Shown here one piece after another: positions 10,742 to 20,152 of a stretch of 64,000 bases of DNA; position 1 is the first letter of the stretch; the number at the start of each line of letters is the position of its first letter. Made by a program: the position numbers and the translations under genes. This DNA comes from Burkholderiales bacterium. GTDB lineage: Bacteria; Pseudomonadota; Gammaproteobacteria; Burkholderiales; Burkholderiaceae_C. Under the pieces are notes generated by a model. That model was not told where the DNA came from. It saw only the letters and a list, made by a program, of their open reading frames with translations, and searched no databases. The DNA is taken from contig JAGWTU010000022.1 in the NCBI GenBank assembly GCA_028868825.1, positions 1-64,000 of the forward strand, written 5' to 3'.

Positions 10742-11721
10742 GGGACCCGCCGCACCGTCACCGGCATGCCCTGCAGCAGCTGGTCGTCGGGGTCCTGGAC
10801 GACGATGCGCAGCCGGTAGACGAGCGAGGTGCGCAGGTCGCTGGTCTCGACCGACTTGGGCGTGAACTCGGCCTGCGGCGAGACGAAGCCGACGACGCCG
10901 TGATAAGACTTGCCGGGCCGGCTGTCGGTGGCCAGCGTGACGGCGCTGCCGCTGGCGTACTGGCCCAGCTGCGGCTCTGGCGCGTAGGCGCGCACCCAGA
11001 CCGGCCGCGTCAGCGAGACGTTGAACGCGGTGCTGCCGGGCGCGACCATCGCGCCGCGCTCGACGACGCGCGTGAGCACGATGCCGGCATCGGGCGCGAC
11101 CAGCACCGCGTCGTCGAGCGCGAGCTGGGCGCCGGCGACATTCGCCTTCGCCTGCTGCAGCTGCGCGTCGGATTCGGCGATCTCCTGCTTGCGGTAGCCG
11201 CCGCGCGACTCGCGCAGCGCGGCGTCGGCCGCGGCGACGTTGGCGGCGGCCTGGTCGCGCGCCGCGCGGGCGCTGTCGAGCGCGCGCTGCGGTGACGCGC
11301 CCGCGGGCACCATCGCCTGCTGGCGCGCGAGCTGGGTTTCGGCGTCGCGCAGCGCGGCGCGCGCCGCCTCGGCACGCGCCTGCGCCTGGGCGATGTCCTC
11401 GCTGCGGAAGCCCGCGTGCAGCAGCGCGTTGCGCGCCGTCACCGACGCGAGCTGGGCCTGCGCGGACTGCAGCTGGTGGCGCAGCGGCAGCGGGTCGAGC
11501 GTGGCCAGGGCTTGGCCGGGCTGGATGCGGTCGCCCTCGTCGACCTTCACCTCGGCGACGCGGCCGCCGACGCGGAAGGCGAGATTGACGTCGCGGATGT
11601 CGACGTTGCCGTACAACGCCGCAACCGTCGGCTCACCGCCGCCCTGGTGGCGCCACCAGGCGTAGGCGCCGGAAGTGAGCAGGGCGATGACGGCGACGGC
11701 GATCAGGGGCTTCTTGTTCAT
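10738..11721 (-). CDS. ybhG: HlyD-family periplasmic adaptor subunit (YbhG-like)
   Basis: Membrane-fusion protein of 327 residues bridging the inner-membrane exporter and the outer-membrane channel. It has a single N-terminal membrane anchor (PLIAVAVIALLTSGAYAWW, residues 5-23) and a lipoyl half (NLAFRVGGRVAEVKVDEGD). A long Ala/Gln-rich alpha-helical hairpin covers roughly residues 80-200. The second lipoyl half (VLVAPDAGIVLTRVVERGAMV) and a C-terminal beta-barrel (YHGVVGFVSPQAEFTPKSVET) follow. The last stretch, FVSPQAEFTPKxVET, is characteristic of YbhG/YhiI. It lies 10 bp after tetR and overlaps the ATPase gene by 4 bp. Confidence 0.92.
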
Positions 11722-11731
11722 CGGCGGGCTT

Positions 11732-12361
11732 TCAGGTGGAGGCGGCCGGTGCGGCGATGCCGCGCAGGGCCCAGTGCAGGCGCTGGCGCACCGCCTGCGG
11801 GTCGGCGAGCGCGGCGCGGATGGCGTCGAAGCCCGGCAGCCAGTCGGCGCGTACGGGCAGGATGCCGAAGGCGACCAGCGGCAGGCCGGTCGCCGTCATC
11901 AGGAAGAACATCAGCTGCAGCGGGTCACCGGCGACGATGGCGCCCTCGGCCTGGGCCTGGCGCATCAGGCTCAGCATTACCGTCGGGTGGCGCCCCGGGA
12001 GCCGGCGCGCGAACTCGCGCACCCGCGGCTCGCCGGCCAGCGCATCGGCCACGAGATGGGCGACGATGCCGGCGTTGCCGCCGACCCAGTCGAGCACCTG
12101 CATCACCGCGGATTCCAGCCGCTCGATCGCCGGCCGGCCTTCGGCCGCGGCCGCGGTGCGCAGCAGTTGCTCGTGCAGCGGCTCGTACCAGAGCTCGACG
12201 AGTTCGGCGACATAGGCGTCGCGACTGCCGAAGTGGTAGACGAAGCTGCCGAGGTTGACCTCCGATTGCGCCGCGACCTCGCGCACCTTGAGCCCGCGCA
12301 GACCCTTCTCGCGGGCGATCGCGAGGCCTTGTTCGAGCAGGCGGAGTCGGGTTGGATGCAT
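11732..12361 (-). CDS. TetR-family repressor of the efflux operon (CecR-like position)
   Basis: Regulator of 209 residues with an N-terminal TetR helix-turn-helix (LLEQGLAIAREKGLRGLKVREVAAQSEV..FVYHFGSRDAYVAEL, residues 7-52) and an all-helical ligand-binding C-terminal domain. It is the first gene of the exporter operon, 10 bp ahead of the HlyD gene, matching the cecR-ybhGFSR order. A perfect 16-bp palindrome lies 15 bp upstream of its start codon, so it probably represses itself and the whole operon until an effector binds. The effector is not predictable from sequence. Confidence 0.92.
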   Translation of the reverse strand: MHPTRLRLLEQGLAIAREKGLRGLKVREVAAQSEVNLGSFVYHFGSRDAYVAELVELWYEPLHEQLLRTAAAAEGRPAIERLESAVMQVLDWVGGNAGIVAHLVADALAGEPRVREFARRLPGRHPTVMLSLMRQAQAEGAIVAGDPLQLMFFLMTATGLPLVAFGILPVRADWLPGFDAIRAALADPQAVRQRLHWALRGIAAPAAST

Positions 12362-12376
12362 GGTGCGGGCGGCATC

Positions 12377-12392
12377 TTATACGATTGTATAA
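12377..12392. promoter_or_regulatory. TetR operator palindrome
   Basis: TTATACGATTGTATAA: a perfect inverted repeat, TTATAC and GTATAA around GATT. It is centred 23 bp upstream of the TetR start codon. Its AT-rich sequence stands out in a roughly 70% G+C region, and each arm can serve as a -10 element. Location, size and symmetry fit a TetR dimer site that blocks the operon promoter. Binding itself is inferred. Confidence 0.75.
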
Positions 12393-12850
12393 ATGACGAA
12401 CTTGCGCTCGGACAAACGCGCTGTCGGTCGGCAACGATGTCGGCATGGCCCTGCCACCGCATTGGATCGCCAGTGATTGCCGCGTCATAACTCACGATCA
12501 CCCCCGATCCTGGCGTGGCTGCAGTCGTTGACCCGGTCTCGCAGGCATGTGAAAATCAATGTATCGAAACTTCGGAGCCGCGTTCCGTGGACAGTGCCCC
12601 TAGTTGCAGTGAATTCAAGCGTGCCGTGATGGCCGCCTGCAGCTTGTCCGCCTGACGTCCGGTTTCCCGGGCCGCGGCGAACCAGCCCGCAGCCCGACCT
12701 TCTTGTACGAGTTCTCTCGTGAGCGCCTCCGGCGGCCACACCGCCAGGGTCGTCTTTGCGCTTGAATCACTGAAGACCCTCCCGCCCCGGCGGGAACGAC
12801 AGCCAGCGCCGACCTCGGACCGCGGCTCCTGCAGACACAGGAGCAGGGTC
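12393..12850. other. Gap without a convincing gene
   Basis: Upstream of the TetR operator and before the two small genes at 12851 and 13049. Coding-like frames here are short. The longest (12556-12861, minus strand, 101 residues, with a helical stretch around EALTRELVQEGRAAGW) has no family I recognise, and its start overlaps the ribosome-binding hairpin of the small gene on the other strand. A CCCGCC-CC-GGCGGG inverted repeat lies at 12781-12794. Base composition is a little lower in G+C than in the flanking genes. I see no promoter that I would defend. Confidence 0.4.
12825..12844 (+). promoter_or_regulatory. Hairpin that buries the ribosome-binding site of the small gene at 12851
   Basis: GCTCCTG-CAGACA-CAGGAGC forms a perfect 7-bp stem with a 6-base loop. 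The right arm contains the Shine-Dalgarno sequence AGGAG (12839-12843), 7 bases before the ATG at 12851. If transcribed, the stem would occlude the ribosome site, so translation could depend on temperature, a small RNA or upstream translation. The structure is seen in the sequence; the regulatory role is inferred. Confidence 0.4.
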
Positions 12851-13039
12851 ATGCAGTGCAATCTCCTTTCCTTCTGGCCACGCCTGACGCAGCGTCGCGC
12901 CGCGCCGGCGCCTGGGCCGCGCGACCCGCAGATCGAACTGAGTCAGCTCGAGACGATCGACCGCGACACGAGCTGGCCGACACACCGCATCCGCTGGTAC
13001 CTGCAGACCCAGGTCCAGTCATCCGCCCACCGCAACTAG
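12851..13039 (+). CDS. Small protein of unknown function (62 residues)
   Basis: I do not recognise this protein. The ATG at 12851 has AGGAG 7 bases upstream, a strong start that supports a real gene over a longer frame opening at 12719. The product begins MQCNLLSFWPRLTQRR, is rich in Pro/Arg and ends in a hydrophilic half containing IELSQLETIDRD and HRIRWYLQTQVQ. No signal peptide or membrane helix is evident. A second small gene with an equally good ribosome site follows after 9 bp, so the two may form a bicistronic unit. The amount of coding evidence is limited by length. Confidence 0.4.
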   Translation: MQCNLLSFWPRLTQRRAAPAPGPRDPQIELSQLETIDRDTSWPTHRIRWYLQTQVQSSAHRN

Positions 13040-13048
13040 GAGTACGCC

Positions 13049-13237
13049 ATGATGAAGCAACGCCCCCTGCGTCACCTGCGTCCCCTGCCCCCGGTTCATG
13101 CGGACGCGCCGTGGCAGCAGCGCCTGATCGACCTGCTGCGTGGACGTGACCCCGCCTGGCGCAACCAGGTCAGCGGACGCTCGCCCGAGGCCCTGCCCAG
13201 GCCGTCCTCATACGGCCTGCTCGTGCGTCCGCACTGA
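13049..13237 (+). CDS. Small basic protein of unknown function (62 residues)
   Basis: Unrecognised. It starts at the first of two adjacent ATGs (MMKQRPLRHLRPLPP) with AGGAG 6 bases upstream (CTAGGAGTACGCC), 9 bp after the previous small gene. The product is basic and Pro-rich, with an amphipathic middle (PWQQRLIDLLRGRDPAWRNQV) that could form a helix. No Cys and no membrane segment. It ends 11 bp before the converging ligC stop. Sharing a strong ribosome site and close spacing with its neighbour argues for co-expression. Function unknown. Confidence 0.4.
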   Translation: MMKQRPLRHLRPLPPVHADAPWQQRLIDLLRGRDPAWRNQVSGRSPEALPRPSSYGLLVRPH

Positions 13238-13248
13238 ACCAGTCGCCG

Positions 13249-14196
13249 TCAGACGAGCTGCTGCTCCAGCCGGTGCAGCACCTCGTAGCAGGGCAACACC
13301 TGCGCGACGCTGGCGTTGGGCTCGCGACGGTCGCGGATCGCGGCGAAGAATTCGCGGTCCTGCAGCTCGATGCCGTTCATCGACACCGCCACCTTCGAGA
13401 CGTCGATCTTCTCGTCCTTGCCGTTGTACAGGTCGTCGTAGCGCGCGAGGTAGGTGCCGGTGTCGCCGATGTAGCGGAAGAAGGTGCCCAGCGGGCCGTC
13501 GTTGTTGAAGCTCAGGCTGAGCGTGCAGATCGCGCCGGTGCTGCTCTTGAGCTGGATGCTCATGTCCATCGCGATGCCCAGCGCCGGGTGGATCGGGCCC
13601 TGGATCGCATTCGCCTGCACGATGTCGCCGCCGCTCTGGTAGCTGAACAGGTCGACCGTGTGGGCGGCGTGGTGCCACAGCAGATGGTCGGTCCAGCTGC
13701 GCGGCTGGCCGAGCGCGTTCATGTTGCTGCGGCGGAAGAAATAGGTCTGCACGTCCATCTGCTGCAGCGCGAATTCGCGCGCGACGATCTTCTTGTGCAC
13801 CCATTGATGGCTGGGATTGAAACGCCGGGTGTGGCCGCACATCGCGACGAGGCCGGTGCGCTGCTGCAGCGCGACGACGGCCTGCGCATCGGCGAGCCGG
13901 TCGGCCAGCGGGATTTCGACCTGCACATGCTTGCCCGCCTCGAGGCAGGCGATGGCCTGCGCGGCATGCATCTGCGTCGGCGTGCACAGGATCACCGCAT
14001 CGACCTCGGGTATCGCCAGGCTGTCGGCGAGCTCGGTGCTGACATGGGCGATGCCGTATTTGGCCGCGACTTCGCGCGTCTTCTCGAGTTCGCGGCTGAC
14101 GAGCGAGATGCATTCGACGCCGTCGATCTGCCGGATCGCGTCGAGATGCTTGATGCCGAAGGCGCCGGCACCGGCGAGGGCGACTTTGATGGTCAT
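13249..14196 (-). CDS. ligC: 4-carboxy-2-hydroxymuconate-6-semialdehyde dehydrogenase
   Basis: Second step of the protocatechuate 4,5-cleavage pathway: NAD(P)-dependent oxidation of the hemiacetal of the ring-cleavage product to 2-pyrone-4,6-dicarboxylate. The 315-residue protein is a GFO/IDH/MocA-type dehydrogenase, and the length equals that of Sphingobium LigC. It has an N-terminal Rossmann fold (VALAGAGAFGIKHLDAI), VDAVILCTPTQMHAAQAI and the family EKP-like motif, here VQVEIPLADRL. HTRRFNPSHQW, SWTDHLLWHHAAHTVDL and LSLSFNNDGPLGTFFRYIG are also visible. It is the last gene of the leftward lig operon, 76 bp after ligB, with a repeat element in between. Comamonas calls the equivalent pmdC. 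Confidence 0.93.
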   Translation of the reverse strand: MTIKVALAGAGAFGIKHLDAIRQIDGVECISLVSRELEKTREVAAKYGIAHVSTELADSLAIPEVDAVILCTPTQMHAAQAIACLEAGKHVQVEIPLADRLADAQAVVALQQRTGLVAMCGHTRRFNPSHQWVHKKIVAREFALQQMDVQTYFFRRSNMNALGQPRSWTDHLLWHHAAHTVDLFSYQSGGDIVQANAIQGPIHPALGIAMDMSIQLKSSTGAICTLSLSFNNDGPLGTFFRYIGDTGTYLARYDDLYNGKDEKIDVSKVAVSMNGIELQDREFFAAIRDRREPNASVAQVLPCYEVLHRLEQQLV

Positions 14197-14228
14197 GCCA
14201 GCCTCCGCCGAGCCGTCTCAAGGAGGCT

Positions 14229-14271
14229 GGAGCCCCCTCGGGGGGTAGCGAACGAATGTGAGCTTGGGGGC
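14229..14271. repeat. Dispersed GC-rich intergenic repeat with CCCCCTCGGGGGG hairpin
   Basis: The segment between ligB and ligC contains GCCCCCTCGGGGGGTAGCG, followed by AACGAATGTGAGCTTGGGGGC. The core folds as CCCCC (14233-14237), a 3-base loop and GGGGG. Read on the other strand (CCAAGCTCACATTCGTTCGCTACCCCCCGAGGGGG in two parts) it resembles a repeat I know from many Comamonadaceae and related Burkholderiales intergenic regions. Recognition is from memory; only one copy is present in this window. Confidence 0.5.
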
Positions 14272-14272
14272 A

Positions 14273-15557
<1,285 letters not shown>

Positions 15558-15558
15558 C

Positions 15559-16476
15559 TCAAATTCCCTCTTCCGGCCAATACAGGCGCATCGGGTTCGT
15601 CACCAGCATTTGCTGCTGCAATGCGGGCGTGACGGCGATGTGCGGGATGAAGTCGACGAGCAGGCCGTCGTCGGGCATATGGTCCTTGAGGTTCGGGTGC
15701 GGCCAGTCGGTGCCCCAGAGCACGCGGTCGGGGAACGATTCGACGATGCGCCGCGCGAAGGGCACGACATCGCGGTAGGCCGCGCGCTCGCCGTGCAGCG
15801 CCTTCGGCCCGGTCACGCTCAGCCGCTCGGGGCAGCTGACCTTGCTCCAGACATTGGCGTGCTCGCGCATGAAGCGCACGAAGAGCTCGAATTCCGGGCC
15901 GTCGATCGGCTTGCTCACGTCGGGCCGGCCCATGTGGTCGACGACGACGGTGGTCGGCAGCGCGGTGAAGAAATCCCAGAGTTCGGGCAGGTCGACGGCC
16001 TCGAAATAGATCACCACATGCCAGCCCAGCGGCGCGATGCGGTTCGCGATCTCGAGCAACTCGTCCTTGGGCGTGAAATCGACGAGCCGCTTGACGAAAT
16101 TGAAGCGCACGCCGCGCACGCCGGCCGCATGCATGGCCTGCAGTTCGGCGTCGGAGACGCTGCGCCGCACCGTCGCGACGCCGCGCGCGCGGCCGCCGCT
16201 GGCCAGGCAGGCGTCGACCATCGCGCGGTTGTCGGCGCCATGGCAGGTGGCCTGGACGACGACGTTGCGCGCGAAGCCGAGATGGTCGCGCAGCGCATAC
16301 AGCTGCGCCTTGCTGGCATCGCAGGGCGTGTACTTGCGCTCGGGTGCGTACGGGAATTCATCGCCGGGACCGAAGACATGGCAATGCGCGTCGACGCTGC
16401 CGCTCGGCAAGCGGAAATGCGGCTTGCTCGGACCGGCGTACCAGTCGAGCCAGCCCGGGGTCTTTTCGAATGCCAT
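15559..16476 (-). CDS. ligI: 2-pyrone-4,6-dicarboxylate lactonase
   Basis: Hydrolyses 2-pyrone-4,6-dicarboxylate to 4-oxalomesaconate, the third step of the pathway. An amidohydrolase-superfamily TIM barrel of 305 residues. The N-terminal metal-site pair is H31-x-H33 in VDAHCHVFGPGDEFPYAPER, matching the His pair of characterised LigI. The C-terminal Asp lies in VLWGTDWPHPN. VVQATCHGADNRAMVDAC and GVRGVRFNFVKRLVD are also typical. It is spaced 1 bp from both neighbours. In Comamonas the orthologue is pmdD. Confidence 0.95.
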   Translation of the reverse strand: MAFEKTPGWLDWYAGPSKPHFRLPSGSVDAHCHVFGPGDEFPYAPERKYTPCDASKAQLYALRDHLGFARNVVVQATCHGADNRAMVDACLASGGRARGVATVRRSVSDAELQAMHAAGVRGVRFNFVKRLVDFTPKDELLEIANRIAPLGWHVVIYFEAVDLPELWDFFTALPTTVVVDHMGRPDVSKPIDGPEFELFVRFMREHANVWSKVSCPERLSVTGPKALHGERAAYRDVVPFARRIVESFPDRVLWGTDWPHPNLKDHMPDDGLLVDFIPHIAVTPALQQQMLVTNPMRLYWPEEGI

Positions 16477-16477
16477 C

Positions 16478-17377
16478 TCAATGCGCTCCTAGATGTTGCA
16501 GGATGCGGTCGGCCTCGGTGCGCCAGTCGGCGCTGCGCGCGAAACCGGCTTCGCCGCGGCGGCCGAACAGCCCGGCGTCGCCGAGGTCGGCGACCCAGGC
16601 CTGGCGCTCGGCCGTGCCGGACGCGCTCCAGGGCTCGAGCCCCGCCTCGCGCACCGTCTGCGCGACCTCGCGCACTTCCTCGCTGCGGCGCCGGCCATGC
16701 TCTATCGCGCGCTGGAAGAAATACGCCGCCTGGCGTTCCCAGTCGATGCCGGGAAAGGTCTCGACGAGCGAGGCGATGACGGCATCCTCGACGCCGTAAT
16801 GCCGCGCCGTCGTGAAGCTCTCGATGACCATCGCCTCGAGGCCCTTGATCATCACGCTGCGGCACATCTTGGTCGCCGAGGCGACGCCGAGCTTCGTGCT
16901 CGCGACGCGCGGCGCGAAGCCGAGTCCCGTCAGCACCGGCTCGAGCGCTGGCGCATGCGGCCCGCCGAGGAGCAGCGGCACGCGGATGCGGTGGGGCGGC
17001 ACCGAGGTCATCACCGCGCCCTCGACATAGCGGCCGCCGGCAGCTTCGACGAGGCCCGCGGCTTCGATCTTCGCGCCCGGCGATGCCGAATTGAAATCGA
17101 GGACATACGCGTCGCGATCGAGCCCCGGTACGCAGGCCCGTGCGACCGCCACGGCCTGGCTCGCGGTGACGGCCGAGATCACGAGTTCGGCGCCACGCAC
17201 CGCCTCGGCGTGACCATGCGCCAGCGTCACGCCCAGGCGCGCCGCATGCTCGCGCAGCGTCGCGCCGGCCTCGGTCGAGAGCTTGATGTCGAAGGCCGTC
17301 ACCGCGTCGCCGCGCGCGCGCAAGTCCTCGGCCAGGATGCGGCCGACCTCGCCGTAGCCAATGAGCGCGATACGCAT
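16478..17377 (-). CDS. NAD(P)-binding dehydrogenase with DUF1932 C-terminal domain
   Basis: A 299-residue protein of the 6-phosphogluconate dehydrogenase/3-hydroxyisobutyrate dehydrogenase superfamily. The Rossmann motif is GYGEVG at residues 8-13 (MRIALIGYGEVGRILAEDL), and the C-terminal helical part matches the DUF1932 type (TTARHYGVEDAVIASLVETFPGIDWE). The putative catalytic lysine lies in SATKMCRSVMIKG, although the following Asn usual in this superfamily is Ser. It sits between ligI and ligK with 1-bp and 15-bp spacing. No step of the known 4,5-cleavage route needs it, so it may act on a side intermediate or a modified substrate. The function is unknown. Confidence 0.8.
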   Translation of the reverse strand: MRIALIGYGEVGRILAEDLRARGDAVTAFDIKLSTEAGATLREHAARLGVTLAHGHAEAVRGAELVISAVTASQAVAVARACVPGLDRDAYVLDFNSASPGAKIEAAGLVEAAGGRYVEGAVMTSVPPHRIRVPLLLGGPHAPALEPVLTGLGFAPRVASTKLGVASATKMCRSVMIKGLEAMVIESFTTARHYGVEDAVIASLVETFPGIDWERQAAYFFQRAIEHGRRRSEEVREVAQTVREAGLEPWSASGTAERQAWVADLGDAGLFGRRGEAGFARSADWRTEADRILQHLGAH

Positions 17378-17392
17378 GGCCTGCTTGCGCGC

Positions 17393-18076
17393 CTAGTCGA
17401 TGTAGCGCAGGCCGGCTTTTTCGAGCGGCTCGCGCATCTTGTACATGTCCAGGCCGAGCACGCCCGAAGCGAGCTTGGCGCGCTTCTCGCCCTCGTTGGC
17501 CTCGCGCTTCGCGGCGGCCTCGGCGGTGGCCACGGCCATTGCCGCCGGCACGACGACGACGCCGTCGTCGTCGGCGACGATGACGTCTCCAGGATGGACG
17601 AGTGCGCCGGCGCAGACGACGGGGATGTTCACCGAACCCAGCGTCGCCTTGATCGTGCCCTTGCTGCTGATGGCCTTGCTCCACACCGGGAAGCGCATCT
17701 CGGTGAGGTCGCGCACGTCGCGGCAGCCGCCGTCGATGACGAGCCCGCGCGCGCCGCGCGCCGCGAACGAGGTCGCGAGCAGGTCGCCGAAATAGCCGTC
17801 GGTGCAATCGGCGGTGACCGCCGCGACGACGATGTCGCCCTCGCGGATCTGCTCGGCCACGACATGCATCATCCAGTTGTCGCCGGGTTGCAGCAGCACG
17901 GTCACCGCCGTGCCGGAGATGCGCGCGCCGCCGTAGATCGGCCGCATATAGGGTTTCATCAGCCCGACGCGGCCCATCGCCTCGTGGACGGTCGATGCGC
18001 CGTAGCGCGCGAGCGCATCGGCCGCGCCGCGGTCGGCGCGCGTGATGTGGCGCTTGACGATGCCGAGTTCGAACAT
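17393..18076 (-). CDS. ligK: 4-carboxy-4-hydroxy-2-oxoadipate aldolase
   Basis: Final step of the pathway: a divalent-metal class II aldolase splitting 4-carboxy-4-hydroxy-2-oxoadipate to pyruvate and oxaloacetate. It belongs to the RraA/HMG-CHA aldolase fold; 227 residues is the family length. Seen: [20 protein letters not shown], the loop [16 protein letters not shown], and the Arg/Asp metal and substrate motif [12 protein letters not shown] near residue 120. The start at 18076 gives [11 protein letters not shown], the standard beginning. It lies 2 bp downstream of ligJ. Also named pmdF or galC in other organisms. Confidence 0.95.
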   Translation of the reverse strand: MFELGIVKRHITRADRGAADALARYGASTVHEAMGRVGLMKPYMRPIYGGARISGTAVTVLLQPGDNWMMHVVAEQIREGDIVVAAVTADCTDGYFGDLLATSFAARGARGLVIDGGCRDVRDLTEMRFPVWSKAISSKGTIKATLGSVNIPVVCAGALVHPGDVIVADDDGVVVVPAAMAVATAEAAAKREANEGEKRAKLASGVLGLDMYKMREPLEKAGLRYID

Positions 18077-18078
18077 GG

Positions 18079-19107
18079 TCAGATCCCCCTGGCTTTCAAG
18101 GCGGCGTCGAGCCGCGGATAGACGCGCCGCGCATTGCCCTCGTAGACCTTCCAGCGGTCGTCGCCGCTGAGGATCGTGCTGGCCTCGACATAGCGCTTCG
18201 TGTCGTCGTAATAGTTCCCGGTCTCGGGGTCGATGCCGCGCACGGCGCCGATCATCTCGCTGGCGAACAGGATGTTGTCGACCGGGATCACCTTGGTCAG
18301 CAGGTCGATGCCCGGCTGGTGGTAGACGCAGGTGTCGAAATAGATGTTGTTCAGCAGATGGTCCTTGAGCAGCGGCTTCTTCAGCTCCTGCGCGAGGCCG
18401 CGGAAGCGGCCCCAGTGGTAGGGCACGGCGCCGCCGCCATGCGGGATCACGAAGCGCAAGGTCGGGAAGTCCTTGAAAAGGTCCGAGGTCAGGCATTGCA
18501 TGAAGGCCGTCGTGTCGGCGTTCAGGTAATGCGCGCCCGTCGTATGGAAGCAGGCGTTGCAGCTCGTGCTGACATGGACCATCGCCGGGATGTCGTACTC
18601 GACCATCTTTTCGTAGATCGGGTACCAATGACGGTCGGACAGCGGCGGCGAGGTCCAATGGCCGCCCGAGGGATCGGGGTTCAGGTTGATCGCGACGTTG
18701 CCGTATTGCTCGACGCACTTCACGAGCTCGGGGATGCAGGTCGCCGGCGCGACGCCGGGGCTTTGCGGCAGCATCGCCGCCGGGATGAAATGGTCGGGGA
18801 ACAGCTGCGCGACGCGGTAGCAGAGTTCGTTGCAGATCGCCGCCCAGGTGCTGCTGACCTGGAAATCGCCGATGTGGTGGGCCATGAAGCTGGCGCGCGG
18901 GCTGAAGATCGTCAGGTCGCTGCCGCGCTCGCGCATCAGGCGCAGCTGGTTGGCTTCGATGGTCTCGCGCAGCTCGTCGTCGCTGATCTTCAGGTCGGCG
19001 ACGCGGGGCATCGCCGCGGGGTCCTTGATGCCGGCGATCTGCGCATTGCGCCAGTTCTCCAGCGCCTTCGGCGCGGTCGTGTAATGGCCGTGGCAATCGA
19101 TGATCAT
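18079..19107 (-). CDS. ligJ: 4-oxalomesaconate hydratase
   Basis: Adds water to the enol or keto form of oxalomesaconate to give 4-carboxy-4-hydroxy-2-oxoadipate. An amidohydrolase-fold, zinc-dependent hydratase. I choose the ATG at 19107 ([16 protein letters not shown]; metal pair H6-x-H8, as in Sphingobium LigJ), with GGGAG 7 bases upstream. This gives 342 residues, against 341 in LigJ; a longer frame from 19149 adds 14 unlikely residues. Other landmarks: [42 protein letters not shown] and [12 protein letters not shown]. First gene of the lig operon, divergent from lysR. The tautomerase that normally feeds it (LigU/GalD) is not in the window. Confidence 0.94.
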   Translation of the reverse strand: MIIDCHGHYTTAPKALENWRNAQIAGIKDPAAMPRVADLKISDDELRETIEANQLRLMRERGSDLTIFSPRASFMAHHIGDFQVSSTWAAICNELCYRVAQLFPDHFIPAAMLPQSPGVAPATCIPELVKCVEQYGNVAINLNPDPSGGHWTSPPLSDRHWYPIYEKMVEYDIPAMVHVSTSCNACFHTTGAHYLNADTTAFMQCLTSDLFKDFPTLRFVIPHGGGAVPYHWGRFRGLAQELKKPLLKDHLLNNIYFDTCVYHQPGIDLLTKVIPVDNILFASEMIGAVRGIDPETGNYYDDTKRYVEASTILSGDDRWKVYEGNARRVYPRLDAALKARGI

Positions 19108-19156
19108 GGACGGGCTCCCCAGGGCGATGGACGCATTCTTGATCAGCACCAGCCAT

Positions 19157-19198
19157 GCGGCAACCGGCCGCGGCGACTAGCTGCTAGGCCGTTTCGGC
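19157..19198. promoter_or_regulatory. Inverted repeats in the lysR-ligJ divergent spacer
   Basis: The 104-bp spacer contains three small dyads: GCGGC-AACCG-GCCGC (19157-19171), CTAG-CTG-CTAG (19177-19187) and GCCG-TTT-CGGC (19188-19198). The location fits a LysR-controlled divergent promoter, but none has a clear T-N11-A core, so the actual operator cannot be named. In the G+C background short dyads occur by chance. Confidence 0.3.
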
Positions 19199-19211
19199 AT
19201 ACCATTGCCCG

Positions 19212-20135
19212 GTGGACATCCGCCAGCTGACGACCTTCGTCCAGGTTGCCGACCTCGGCAGCTTCAGCCGCGCCGCGACGCTGCTGCGCGTCGCGCAGCC
19301 GGCGCTCAGCCGCCAGGTGCGCGCGCTCGAGGTCGAGCTGCACCAGCCGCTGTTCGACCGCAACGGCCGCGGCGTCACGCTCACCGCAGGCGGGCGGCGG
19401 CTGCTGGCCCATGCGCGCGGCATCCTGCAGCAGGTCGAGCGCGCGCGCCAGGACATGGACGACCAGCGCGGCGCCGCCAGCGGCCTCGTCTCGATCGGCC
19501 TGCCGCCGAGCATCGGCCGCACGCTCACGGCGCCGCTCGTCGAGGCCTTCCGCGCACGCTTCCCGAAGGCGACGCTGACGATGGTCGAGGGGCTGTCGAA
19601 CTACACGCTCGAATGGCTGACCCAGGGCCGCATCGATTGCGCCGTCGTCTACAACGCGACGCCGACGGCGGCGATCGAGCTGCAGCCGGTGCTCGACGAG
19701 CCGCTGTTCCTGGTCTCGGCACGCCGGCGCGGCGCGCGCGCGCCTCGCGCGCTCGTCGGCGCCCCGGTCGCGCTGACCGAGGTCGCCGCGCACGAGCTCG
19801 TGATCCCGAGCCGCCCGCATGCGATCCGCATGCGGCTGGAGACCGTGCTCGCCGAATCGGCGCTGAAGCCGCGCGTCGCGCTCGAGATCGAGAGCGTGCC
19901 GGCGATGCTCGACCTCGTCGAGCGCCACGCGCTGCACGCGGTGCTGGCGATCGCCGCGCTGCGCGGCAGCGGCCGCGAGGCGACGCTGGCGGCGCGCCCC
20001 ATCGTCGTCGCCGAGCGCCAGCCGCTGACGACGACGCTGTGGATCGCGACCTCGGCGCAGCGTCCCCGCGGGCCGCTGCTCGACCAGGCGGTGGCGCTCG
20101 TCGCCGAACTGCTGCGCGCGCAGCTCGGCGGCTGA
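19212..20135 (+). CDS. LysR-family regulator of the protocatechuate 4,5-cleavage operon
   Basis: 307 residues, starting at GTG (19212). N-terminal HTH: MDIRQLTTFVQVADLGSFSRAA, then LRVAQPALSRQVRALE; the effector-binding domain follows (LVSIGLPPSIGRTLTAPLVEAF, LVIPSRPHAIRM). It resembles the CbbR/Nac-like group with typical LPP and PSRP landmarks. It is divergent from ligJ, the same layout as pmdR in Comamonas, so it probably activates the lig operon in response to protocatechuate or an intermediate. The response-regulator gene downstream starts 17 bp after it, so some read-through into the two-component system is possible. Confidence 0.92.
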   Translation: MDIRQLTTFVQVADLGSFSRAATLLRVAQPALSRQVRALEVELHQPLFDRNGRGVTLTAGGRRLLAHARGILQQVERARQDMDDQRGAASGLVSIGLPPSIGRTLTAPLVEAFRARFPKATLTMVEGLSNYTLEWLTQGRIDCAVVYNATPTAAIELQPVLDEPLFLVSARRRGARAPRALVGAPVALTEVAAHELVIPSRPHAIRMRLETVLAESALKPRVALEIESVPAMLDLVERHALHAVLAIAALRGSGREATLAARPIVVAERQPLTTTLWIATSAQRPRGPLLDQAVALVAELLRAQLGG

Positions 20136-20152
20136 GGGGGGAGGCCCAGGCC

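Noticed and set aside
12556..12861. 101-residue minus-strand frame before the small genes
   Set aside because: Weak start, no family, and overlaps the better-supported small gene and its hairpin; kept only as a remark in the gap entry.
19108..19149. N-terminal extension of ligJ to 19149
   Set aside because: The ATG at 19107 with GGGAG gives the conserved MIIDCHGH start and a length close to known LigJ; the added 14 residues match nothing.
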